This document shows positions 37,773-48,108 of a stretch of 64,000 bases of DNA, one piece after another. The notes below the pieces were generated by a model. That model was not told the DNA's origin and did no database searches. It saw only the letters and a list, made by a program, of their open reading frames with translations. The first letter of the stretch is position 1. Every line of letters starts with the position of its first letter. The position numbers and the translations under genes were made by a program. The stretch is from the NCBI GenBank assembly GCA_959347315.1, contig OY365808.1, positions 3,048,372-3,112,371 on the forward strand, read 5' to 3'. This DNA is from Bimastos eiseni (taxonomy: Eukaryota; Annelida; Clitellata; Crassiclitellata; Lumbricidae).

Positions 37773-38156
37773 TAACGGTCCCTGGTATCACACAGTGTCG
37801 CTGAACTGCAACTAAGGTACCAACCTATTGGTCCATTGTGCGCTCCCGTAGACACCCATAAAACGGAGTCACACGAATTTATATGATAAATATATGATAA
37901 ATATATAACATATTGCTAAACGTTAACAAGCAGCTTTTTCTCAACGAAGAAATCTGCCAGTTCAAGTCCTTACAAAGAAGGATGGCGACGTTAACGGTCC
38001 CTGGTATCACACAGTGTCGCTGAACTCCAACTAACGTACCTACCTGTTGGTCCATCGTGCGCTGCTGAAGACACGAAACATGCGGCAACCGACGTTAAAA
38101 CCCAAATAAAACAAGTGCAATATTGCTATCGTTTAATTTGCTAATTCAATGGAAGG

Positions 38157-38341
38157 TGGTATTCAGTATGATCTATTAATTCAGTATGATCTATTAATTC
38201 AGTATGATCTATTAATTCAGTATGATCTATTAATTCAGTATGATCGATTAATTCAGTATGATCTATTAATTCAGTATGATCTATTAATTCAGTATGATCT
38301 ATTAATTCAGTATGATCTATTAATTCAGTATGATCTATTAA
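38157..38341 (+). repeat. 18-bp minisatellite, about ten copies
   Basis: Near-perfect tandem copies of ctattaattcagtatgat (one copy with cgatta). The array ends 40 bp before the left terminus of the CGGGTA-ended element copy 2. Confidence 0.97.
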
Positions 38342-38380
38342 TGGGAGACGCTTGTCATATTGTTGTCTTCATCTACGGTA

Positions 38381-39495
38381 GGGGTCTGCGGGTATACCAG
38401 TACCCGCGGGTACGGGTAGGGTACGGGTAGACTAATCATGGTACAGGTAGACCCGGTTTTACTAGTGTCAACGTCAAGCTTTAGAGTTACAATGGCACCT
38501 TTAAGTATATAGGTGAATTTTAATTACTATTATAGACAAACTGGCACATTCAAAAACCAAGTATTATACACCTTCATTTACTGCGTCCTTTCATCTTTGT
38601 ATGTATGTTAATCGCTGTTGTCCTCGTTCATTTTCCTTCTCCTTTACCTGCTACTCATCCAGCTGATCCTCTTCTACCGATTCTCATCCTTTTCCTTTTT
38701 CTCCTCCTACTCCTAATTTCTGCTCCTGCTCCTATATACTACAGCTCTTTCTCCCCATCTTAATCTCCTTTTCTTCCTTTTCTTCCTCCTCCGTTTCGTC
38801 CTCATCTCAATCCTCCTCTTCATCCTCCAGCTTTTCCTACTGCTTATACCCGTCTGATGCATCTCTTCTTCCCTTCTCCTCCTTCTCTCCTACTCCTCAA
38901 TGTCCTCATCCCTCTCTTCTTCGTCTCCTCCTCAAGTTCCGTACTCCTCTTTTACCTCTTCATTGTTTTCTTCTTCCTCCTCTTCCTCATTCTCTTCCAG
39001 CATCTCTTTCTCCTCCACCTCCTTCTGCCTCCGATCTCCTCTTCTTGCTTCTCCTTCTGCTTCTGCTGCCTTCTTCTGCCTCTCCTTTCAATCCTCTCCC
39101 TCCCTTCCTCCAAGTTCCGTCTTCCCCTTTTCGTCTTCTTCCCTACATTTCTCATACTCTACTTCTGCTTCCTTCTTCTCCTGCTTCCGGCGCAATCGCT
39201 ACTACCACGGTTGCTGGGGAAGATGCTATTGTTGTTGCCACTACTACTAATACTACTACTGCTACTCCACCACTACTACTACTACTACGATAACAGCATA
39301 ATGCTTAGTAAGTTGTGGTCCTATTTGCCTGGCAAGCAGCAAGACTATGAGAGGGCATGCTAACTGCCGTCGCGGGTACGGGTATACCCGCGGGTATGTG
39401 TCGAGTCAGGTAGCAATTTTGAGTGTGGGTCGGGTCTGGTGCAGGTAACGGTTACGGGTACGGGTCGGGTAGCAAAATCTTTACCCGCAGACCTC
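38381..39495 (+). mobile_element. CGGGTA-ended element, copy 2 (both termini)
   Basis: The left end GGGGTCTGCGGGTATACC and the right-end reverse complement GAGGTCTGCGGGTAAAG form short inverted termini. Each is followed by several CGGGTACGGGTA subterminal repeats. The interior is homologous to copy 1, including a CT-rich core (38640-39185) and a CTACTACTACTAC run. No transposase is encoded. The structure (short TIRs plus G-rich subterminal repeats) suggests a non-autonomous DNA transposon, possibly hAT; no clean target duplication was found. Confidence 0.8.
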
Positions 39496-40984
39496 AATAG
39501 AGGTGCAGGATACAATATCTTACATTATATGCATGCAAATGTATGTATACACTATATTATATATATAGTCGTCTTTGTCGTTACCGTTATCGTAATCGCG
39601 TTAAAACGTGTTGTAAAATTATTTCTTATCGCCAAAGCATTCCCCTCGCGAGCCTTTGTTGAGTCCGAGAAATGAATACTCTGATATATATATATATATA
39701 TATCCCTATGAAAGTCCGGCTTGTCTATGTTGATATGTTCGCTGTTTATAGGTCTATTCGCTGGAAGAGGTGCCAATATGAAACACTCCGCTCCATGAAA
39801 TTTAACGCAGGCCATCATCAGCTAAGGTCTCTCAGGATCAACGACCACAACCGCCCTCCGTCTGGTCAGCCGTCCTCATGTGCTTCCGTCCTTCAGTTCG
39901 TCCCCTCTCCCTGCATTTCTTTATTCATTTCTCGAAGAACAAAGCAACGATGGGAGTTCCATGGGGGCTGTTGACACTTCCATAATATCACAGATACCAA
40001 CCGACGCACGTAGGCACAATGAACCAGCCCTAATGTCTGCACCGACACGACTCATGACCCGCTATAATCCTCCGAACTTCTGATAGTTGCGCTATAAAAG
40101 TCGCGATAAAACGTCATAAAGTGTGACCGTCTTATTTAATGAAGTATTCCAACATGGACGCCATCGGTGATTTTCGGGTTTCCAATAGAACACCAAAAAA
40201 ATCTTGAAAACAGCGACCATTTGCCTTTAGAAGTCGACGATATCAAAGCCAGATGTTGTCTCAGCGAGTCGTAACAGAATGGCAATCATATTGAATATGA
40301 AGGACCTTTGCGAATCATACATAATCGGCAAAATACAGATTCCGTGCGTTATGCTTTAGCTTACATTTAAATAGTAGTTTAAAAGACGCGATATTGAAAG
40401 ACGGAATATTTAAATAACGAGATAGATCTAGGCCTACATGCATGTATTACAAAGCAAACGGTAAATAAAGAGTGGCTGATACACCCTGTTAATTTAGGAT
40501 TCACGTTCCAAATACGGTTCGAAATAATCGACCAAACCGACGCCCGCCTTTACAGCTCAGCTTAGACCTACTCTGGCTCCTCTATCTGACCCTCTGGAAA
40601 CCGGACTATTTTCCAAAATCGTTTCAACCAGAGCAAAGGTTGCTTTTCGCAGCTAACCGCCCATTCTTTTTAAATTAATCTTTTCAATCAACTATTTTAT
40701 TTAAACACGCAATATCATAAACGTTTAAAGAGAGGAAATTGGATATCGGTCCTCAATTCCGGAGAGCGTCTCAAAATAAATATTTATTTTATGCAATAGG
40801 CCTACATATTTACCTTCCTCGTGCGATCTTGTAACCCTGGCTTGGAGAGAGAGAGAGATACAGACAAAAAGACAGACTCACAGACAGACAGATACATAGG
40901 CCTACATAGGGAAGAAGTTATTTATCTATGGTGAAGGGCTTTATTAAAATTCCGCCTTCCTATAGATATATATCCTCCCACATT
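39496..40984. other. Non-coding stretch
   Basis: A short TA run (39690-39710), a GA/GACA cluster (40850-40895) and several TAGGCCTA palindromes are present. No exon was recognised. Confidence 0.5.
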
Positions 40985-41260
40985 TCATCGTTTGGTCCTT
41001 GGTTTATGGTCAATCAATTGCACTGGCTTCCTTTTCCAGTCTGCCAGCTCGCATTCGGTTCAAAGTTCTTATCCTGGTCATTAATTTCAAATTGGATATT
41101 GCTCCTAGATATCTCAAGGACCGAATTCGCACTCTCTTAATGCAGCGTCTCGTCTACCTTGGACTGGAAACTTCTCTTTTCCGCGTGTCAGGACCATCAT
41201 GGCACAAATTAGATATTTTGCCACCATATTGGGGAATCCGGTGAAATGCCCATCCATCAT
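40985..41260 (+). pseudogene. L2/CR1-like LINE RT C-terminal fragment
   Basis: Plus-strand frames give QLHWLPFPVCQLA and, after a frameshift, ARIRFKVLILVI, then LDIAPRYLKDRIRTL. This is the LHWLPVxxRIxFKVLxLxxK...APxYL block found near the C-terminus of L2/CR1-clade reverse transcriptases. It is short, frameshifted and isolated. Confidence 0.8.
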
Positions 41261-43009
41261 CTTTACATTTTACTAATCGTTCTGGATCTTTCTACATGCG
41301 TCACCTTCCTCAAAACCTTTTTCTACTCTCGGGGTTCTCGCAAATGTGAGCGCCTCTGAACGGCCACTCCTGTATATTTATATTTATATGGTCATGTATA
41401 TGTATATGTATATGTGGGCTCATATGTATATAATCTTACATAAGACATAGTAGGCCTCTTATATAATAAGCTTATTATACAATATTGGTAACTATTCGTA
41501 AGTTTAATGCTATTGGTTGCTAATGCTACGGCTATATATAGGCTATTTAATATACATATATAATTATATATATATATATGCGTAATGCATGTATTATATA
41601 TATATATATATATAGTAGGTCGTCATGGACACCCGCTAGTGCATGGCATTGTTGGCCATCGGCGTCTGGTTAAGCCATCGTCTGGTGTGGACGTAATTTT
41701 TCCTATAAAGACCCGACATAAATATTAGGCAAACAATGACAATGAAAAGCAAATGCATGAAAGGCACACGGCCAGGATAACAGACAAACAGACAGACAGA
41801 CAGACAGAGGGAGTCATGGAGAGACAGAGGAGGGAGATAAACAAATATAGACAAAAACAGGGAAAAGATGAAGTGAGATGGAGAGAATGTGAAAGACTGG
41901 TAGGGCCTAGGCCTAAACGCCTAGACTTAGTGCCAAGAGGATAGAAAGGAAGACCGAAGACGGAAAGAGGAAAAGACATCCCAACAAGGATGGACAAAAA
42001 CAGAAAAATAGATAAAACATACGGATCGAAAGGCGCCACAAGGCATCGTTTCAATGCGGAAACGTTTGACTATCTTTTCGAATTCGGCGAAGGTGGAAAG
42101 AAGAATAATAGACAAAGAGATGCGCTGTGTCACGTTCAGTTTAGAGTCAAACATGTCAAACATTGAGGTCGCGAATTGCATCAGATAGGCCCATCCAATG
42201 AGTAAGTGGAATAGCCTAAGGTCCTAAGCAGTTTGAATCACGATTTAGGGTAATCATTTATATAGCTTCGTCTGTTCTGCTTCGACAGTCAAAGCTAACG
42301 TCGAAGCAAACCGCAGCAAAGCTTATTTAACAAGTTTTATTTTAGTGGCATTTAACGTTTTATTTAGACGCATATACACACGCTATGGACCATCGTTGGA
42401 AACCATGGACGTATTCTGCGACTTTGACTTCAATGTTAATGACGTTTATTTTAATTTTGAATTGGGACAGACCTGATAGTTTCGAAGCTTATATATAGCA
42501 TTGGAATTAACCGACGTAAAGGTGTCTACACAGGTCTTTATTTAATGGCATGTTTCGTTAAACAAAGAATTTAAGCCATCTGAATATCATTTCACTATAA
42601 TATTTTTATTAATAAAATTATTGTTTCACTATAATATTTTTATTAATAAAATTATTGTTTCGACTCGTATGTTCAGTTTTTGTTTTACGCACATGTCAAT
42701 AATGAAAAATGCAATGGAAGTCACGTATGTAGGACTTGAAATCGTAATTATGGAGATACGTTGAAGCGGTCCTAGTCTGAGATTAAATGCAGGCCATTTT
42801 TGTTGATAGGGCAATGCGTTTCCATAGCAATCGGGATCAGGCCCTTAACCAGAGGCAAAATGAAGACGAGGCAGAACCCACTCTTGAACTGCCTGCCTCT
42901 CCACTTCCACATTCTAGCCTTCCATGATCCCATCCCTTCTTACCCTTACATTGTAGGCCTACCTTCCTCATTCCGCTCCCACCTTACGCGAAGTTGGTCA
43001 AATTAGATG

Positions 43010-43048
<39 letters not shown>

Positions 43049-44522
43049 TAGAGCGTTGTGTAGTGTTTGACACGAGACCAAAGCCTCGAGACCAAGACCA
43101 AGACCGATACTCTTTTTTTCTAAACAATTCAATTTATTAAGACGCTAAAATGGAATAATACGCCTAAAGCATTATTGCTCAAGAATACTAATCTTAACAA
43201 TGGTCCAGAAAACAGTTTTACAGGCCACTCTGAACTTTTGCGGGTTCAGCCCTTGGCTGAGGCATGATAATATCACACTTTAAATTACTTACAGTATGCG
43301 ACAGGTTTTAAATAAGACATCTGTACAAGTAGATTAACGTTCCGTTTGAATGGTGTAGGACTGTAGGCCTGCTTTTACTCGGAATTGTAGTTTAACAGTG
43401 ACTACACGTGGCCGACCACACAATTATTAGATTGTTCTAAAACCTTGAAACTTGTGAAAGCAAATTTTGAAATGGCTAGTTGCAAAATATATCATCATTT
43501 GTATGACAAAACAAAGTATAATGTTGAAGAATTATAACAATATTTGGGTAGAAGACAAACTGAGTTGCAACTACGACGTCCTTTAGTCAAAGATGGTAGA
43601 AACGTAGACTAAGATGTGACACTTCCTATTTTCGCTGTGTATCTGAATGTTCGCGTCCCCTACCTTGGGATCGATTGTCGTTGTTAAGATAGGCCTACCA
43701 CTAAAATACCGTCAAACCATTCGCTAAGTGGCGCTGCTGACCGCAGCCGCGCCACGTAGCGACTGGTTCAGTGTTTCGTTTGTTTTGACCACCACACAAA
43801 CCAAATACACAGCGAGTTAGGAGGTGACATATCTTAGTCTGCGACATCTTTGCTTTTGTATTTTATTTGTGCTTAGGCCCTATTTAAGGAAAAATTCTGT
43901 GTATTGGCAACGACTGCATAGAAAGACACTTTGAAAAGGTGATCTAAGCTTATGTGAATTTCTCCCAGTTCTCTGCTGATAGTGATGAGGCTTAATTTTC
44001 GTCACAGCTAGTGTCAGAAAGGCTGAAAACTAGTGAAAAGTAAGTGACACAGACGTTACTGATGAATCACATGGATGTAGACAGCAGTAACAAGACTGTA
44101 AACTACACTAAAATGTACTTGCGAGGGATTCACATATAAAAATTTGTCTGCGGGCTTTACCCAGCACCCAAAGTACTCATTTCAAAACCCCATTCCATAG
44201 GTACCGGATCAGAGATCCGGCGAGATCCGGTCGAATTTAAACACTGACTGTGTCGCTACGATTTATAATGATGCCTAAGATTTGACGCCGATAGATGGCG
44301 GGACAATTGATTACATAAGCTCAGACGGGAAACAGTTATTATATATTATATCATGTTATAATGATTTGTGACTTAATTAGAAATTGCATTATATTGAGCA
44401 CTTTCATATTCTGAAGTAACTCTCCTGTGAATTACTAAAATTAAGAAGTTATTACCGTTAATAAGGTTTTCCAAGATTTTGCATTGAAAGCTTTTTCGAT
44501 GCTCAGAAATTTCGCTATAAAA
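41261..44522. other. Non-coding stretch
   Basis: TA-rich runs (41555-41615, 43014-43046), a GACA patch (41778-41812) and a 34-bp direct tandem duplication (42590-42657, tttcactataatattttt type) are present, with several TAGGCCTA palindromes. No supported gene was found. Confidence 0.5.
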
Positions 44523-45832
44523 CAGATCTCCCCAAAGTTTTTGATACCGAGGGCCTCTTTAGCGATACAGATAGTGAGAGCTTGCGGGCCGCAGTGATAT
44601 CATGCGAGTGAAGAAGTCGCGATGCCTTTTCAGGCTTAGTTTAATTATAATTATAGCTTCTAATTATAAGGCATATAAGAATAAGGCTTACTTATATGTG
44701 TATAATAAAGTTAAGTAAACAGTAATAAAATAATGAATTTTAAACTAAACATTTATAAGAATTTCGTAACTCCTTAAATATTTATTGTAGTTATTTATTC
44801 ATTTTATTCTAACCTAAAATGTTATTTGTCAATTCACTTGCAAGAAAGTTAAAAGTGAATGTTTTTAGAATTTGACTTAGAAATCGTGTCAAAATTAAAT
44901 TCACTTCTTGGGATGAACGTCATCCGATTTGAGAAGTTGAGATTTCTCATCAACTATATTACCATGTCGACGCTCAAGGCTTGTTGCAATGACCCAAAAA
45001 GTGATACGACATGCTGGGCATGTTGTAAAATATTCGGATAAGCCGAAACCGGTTGGGTCTGATAAAATTCCATCAAGCGTAGTGCATGAAATGAAGTTCG
45101 CTCCTCTGAACTTTCGGTTCTATTTGCAAATCAATTAATTTGGCGCAATCATTGGCTCGATCACAAGTCAACGGATTCTGCAAAATGGCAAATGACTGTT
45201 CGTACAATCTGAAGCCAAAGAAACGTCGTGCAAATTCAGATAACAGGCTGCCAATTGGGCCTACGTACGCGTGTACCTCAAATATTTGTCAGAACGCAAA
45301 AGTTCAAGAACATGTCCGTTTTTGTTTGATATCTCTGTACAAGACTAGAAATTAGCTTAATTTCCGTCCTGCTGTTGTTTTTGCAGTATGCCTAAGGTTA
45401 GCTTTCTTACAAACGGTTTCACACTGTCCACTAGAATAGGCCTAGCTAGTCGTAGGCCCTAATAAACTTTCCACGCCCTTGATTATGCCTACAGTTTCAG
45501 ATTAAGTTCGTTGTCCGTTTAAAAACACTAAATCGCACAGCCATCGAACATTTTGTGGTAGAATTAAACAGTTTTGTTCATTACCATTAAATTATGTTTG
45601 ATTTTATTTTTTTTATTGAGAAATTCAGCGATTTCGGTTCTGAGACAAAAAAGTTTTAGGGCCTATAGTGTTGCACCTCAGATTAACCATTGAACTGCCA
45701 AAATGTTAGCCTACATGCAGCTAAAATGAATATTAAAATAAAAACACGTAAGTTTATTTATTTTTCAAAGTTCTAAAATTCGACCGGGGGCTGCATTAGG
45801 TCTGCTTGAAGGCCGCACTTTGGGTACCTCTG
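44523..45832. mobile_element. hAT-type element, 1310 bp, decayed
   Basis: A perfect 8-bp target duplication, ctataaaa, lies at 44515-44522 and 45833-45840. The left end is CAGATCTCCCCAAAGT and the right-end reverse complement is CAGAGGTACCCAAAGTGCGG; they agree at most of the first 16 bases. The ends and TSD length are typical of hAT. Small interior ORFs (44859-45041 and 45140-45355, the latter with KPKKRRANSDNR) may be relics of a transposase N-terminus, but I cannot confirm this. Confidence 0.8.
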
Positions 45833-45840
45833 CTATAAAA

Positions 45841-47601
45841 GATCTCTGGATCGTATGATCGTATATTGCGTGGTCTAAATGTCACAAGACAGACCTTCCA
45901 GTTTAGGAACTCTATCCAATGATATCGCCTAAAATATAGACTTTTCTGTTATACTTGAAAATTTTGCGAATATAAAGGTCCGAAAGGTTAACTACGAATA
46001 TTAATTAGACATATTTTGTGTTCTTGTTTGTGGTGTAAGTGTTCTTAGTACCAATCTGTAATTTTCTTAATGCTTTTATCTATAACATAATACACTTTTT
46101 CTCTCTAGTGTCTGGACATAATTAATCGGTTGTTTTGTACTAGCAATCAATATTATAGTTATAGTGTCTCATTTTGAAAGGGGCGCCTGAAAACTCTGCC
46201 CGAAAGATCCAAGGAGGGTAAGGCGGGCTCTGCTGAAATCAAACTGCGGTCTGTCAGTTGGAAATAAAACAAAAATTAAAATTATGCACCAACATTGGTG
46301 CACATAGACATTGTGGCAAGAGACCAACCCAATCTTTGGTCTAGCACGATTCAAGGAGGATGCAAACCAAAGGGTGAGAACCTTCAACACAGAATTTATT
46401 GCATTGTATTAAAGTAGACATAAGATGGGCACCTTGCATGGCTGCCGACTGCTTAATTCAACCCCGGTAATAACTTATCATCCGTTCATACTATGACTTG
46501 TCATCACACTGCAACTCGTCAGTTTGATATTAACCGAAGATATTATATATAATTGGTCTGAAAATCCCTATATTTCCTCTTTCAGCATGTAGTCGACGTA
46601 CACCTTCCACAGGCAAGTTCAATAAAGGGCACGAATTGGGGAGAAACAATTACAAATGCCTAGTTGTGCCTTAAATGTTGTATTACTGTAATTGTAAATT
46701 CATATAGTGCAATTTCAAGGGAAATAAATCATGGTTAAAAGTCATGGTTAAATAATGAATTTTCGGTTACACAGATTCATGAGGGTTCGAACTCTGAACG
46801 CCAAAGAGACGCAACACCCTCGCAACAACATTCCAAGGGAAAAATGGTAACAGGTAAATGTTCTCAATGCCGAAACGTCTCGGAAACGTGGCTGTGGCAC
46901 AAACACGAGAAAAGCATAAACTTTTGACCCTCCAATTACTCTTGCAGTTTATTTCTCAATCACTACAAAATTAAACGGGATTCACCCAACAAGGAACCAA
47001 TGCAGAGCACAGATGCGTAACTACTTCACCGCACCTGCCAAATCTCATTTCAACAAAACTAAGCAGTTGCTCTGAAACAGTTGCCCTAAGCCAGTTGCCC
47101 TGACCCAGTTGCAATTACCCATTTCCCTTGCTTTGGCCCAGACAGAGGGTAATCCAAACCAACTTGGAGAAATCAGTGCAAATCTTATCTCAACCAACCG
47201 CTGATGACGCGAGTCGAAAAATCACGTCCGAATAAACTCAACCAACACTACATCAGAAACGAAGAACAAATCACGAACGACAAAAAAACCAACGAGAACT
47301 CGATAGTCCAACAAAACAACAGAGCAAACTTAAGTTTCAAACAGGAGGGTTGCTATTTTAACGATGATGTCATTCAGAAAGCATTTCATCTTGAAACTTA
47401 CGACAGTTACATGTGGATTTCCACCAGGCAAACATATCATTGGTCACATACAAACTTTCAACCAGCCAGACGACATCTTAAATCAAGCAGACAGTTTACG
47501 CTAACTTGACGAAGTCTCACAGTGTCAATGCCTTCAAGTGATCTCTTTCCAAAACTTCTCGACTATGTCCATCCACCAGTCAGTCCAAATGATCTCGATC
47601 G
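45841..47601. other. 3' flank / 3' UTR side of YTHDC2
   Basis: No coding signal on the minus strand follows the YTHDC2 stop. Plus-strand ORF 47204-47509 lacks family features and is probably antisense noise. Part of this stretch should be the YTHDC2 3' UTR; its end is not certain. Confidence 0.5.
46948..46953 (-). promoter_or_regulatory. Candidate polyadenylation signal for YTHDC2
   Basis: AATAAA on the minus strand, about 650 bp past the YTHDC2 stop codon. Another lies near 46393. Choosing between them needs transcript data. Confidence 0.3.
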
Positions 47602-48108
47602 TCACATGTTCCCGGAGTTCTTGGCATTCGGATCAGTCGTTGATCTCTGCATAATCATAACAGATGACGAACCGCCACCCTGCATCGACGCAGGGGTCAT
47701 GTAACCCTTTTGGAACTGCCCCTGACCCCTCTGCGAACCGTAGCCCTGTCCGTACTGGTGTCCCATCGGTATTCCGGCCGAGCCCATCTGGGCCGCGTTC
47801 ATATCCTCCATCCGAGCCATGGCGGGATAGGAGCCGCCCCCCGGGTAGCCCTGGCCGGACTGGTTCCCACGCACGCCGGGGGTGGTCCACTGCCCGTACC
47901 CCTTCTGGTTCGGGGACCAGGCGGAATACTGGCCGCTGCCATGCTGGCCCGACTGGCCGCGGTTCGGGTTGGCGTAATCGAGCTGGCCTTGAGGGGAGTT
48001 GGCGCCGAGCTGAGGATGACCAGAGTAACGGGTGGACTGGGAGTGCTGACTCGATGGTGGCTTATCCCACAGGCGTAGGAGCTGCTCACCCACAGATGGC
48101 TCAATTTC
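47602..48108 (-). CDS. YTHDC2: YTHDC2 last exon with Gly/Gln/Ser/Tyr-rich C-terminal tail
   Basis: The exon starts EIEPSVGEQLLRLWDKPP, which closely matches the final residues of vertebrate YTHDC2. Instead of stopping there the frame runs about 150 more residues of low complexity (GQSGQHGSGQYSAWSP, GYGQWTTPGVRG, GHQYGQGYGSQRGQGQ) to TGA at 47602. The tail is poor in acidic and aliphatic residues and has scattered RG and YG/QG motifs, like prion-like tails of RNA-binding proteins. The open frame is continuous with the conserved part within one exon, with no splice site needed. Confidence 0.9.
   Translation of the reverse strand, partial: EIEPSVGEQLLRLWDKPPSSQHSQSTRYSGHPQLGANSPQGQLDYANPNRGQSGQHGSGQYSAWSPNQKGYGQWTTPGVRGNQSGQGYPGGGSYPAMARMEDMNAAQMGSAGIPMGHQYGQGYGSQRGQGQFQKGYMTPASMQGGGSSSVMIMQRSTTDPNAKNSGNM

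Larger units (their letters stand above)
36392..38080 (+). repeat. Three tandem units of a 220-bp-class repeat, two of them interrupted
   Basis: Units begin with TGCCAGTCC(C)AAG near 36401, 37423 and 37955. They continue as AAGAAGGATGGCGACG, TAACGGTCCCTGGTATCACA, AGTGTCGCTGAACTGCAAC, TATTGGTCCATTGTGCGCT, CCCGTAGACACCCATAAAAC and GGAGTCACACGAATTT. Unit 1 is split by the element at 36518-37303 and unit 2 by the element at 37469-37772. Removing each insert with one target duplication leaves periods of about 227 and 219 bp. Isolated relatives occur elsewhere in the window. Confidence 0.8.

Noticed and set aside
47204..47509. Plus-strand ORF of 101 codons
   Set aside because: No family motif; it lies antisense to the expected YTHDC2 3' UTR and has no paired splice or promoter evidence.
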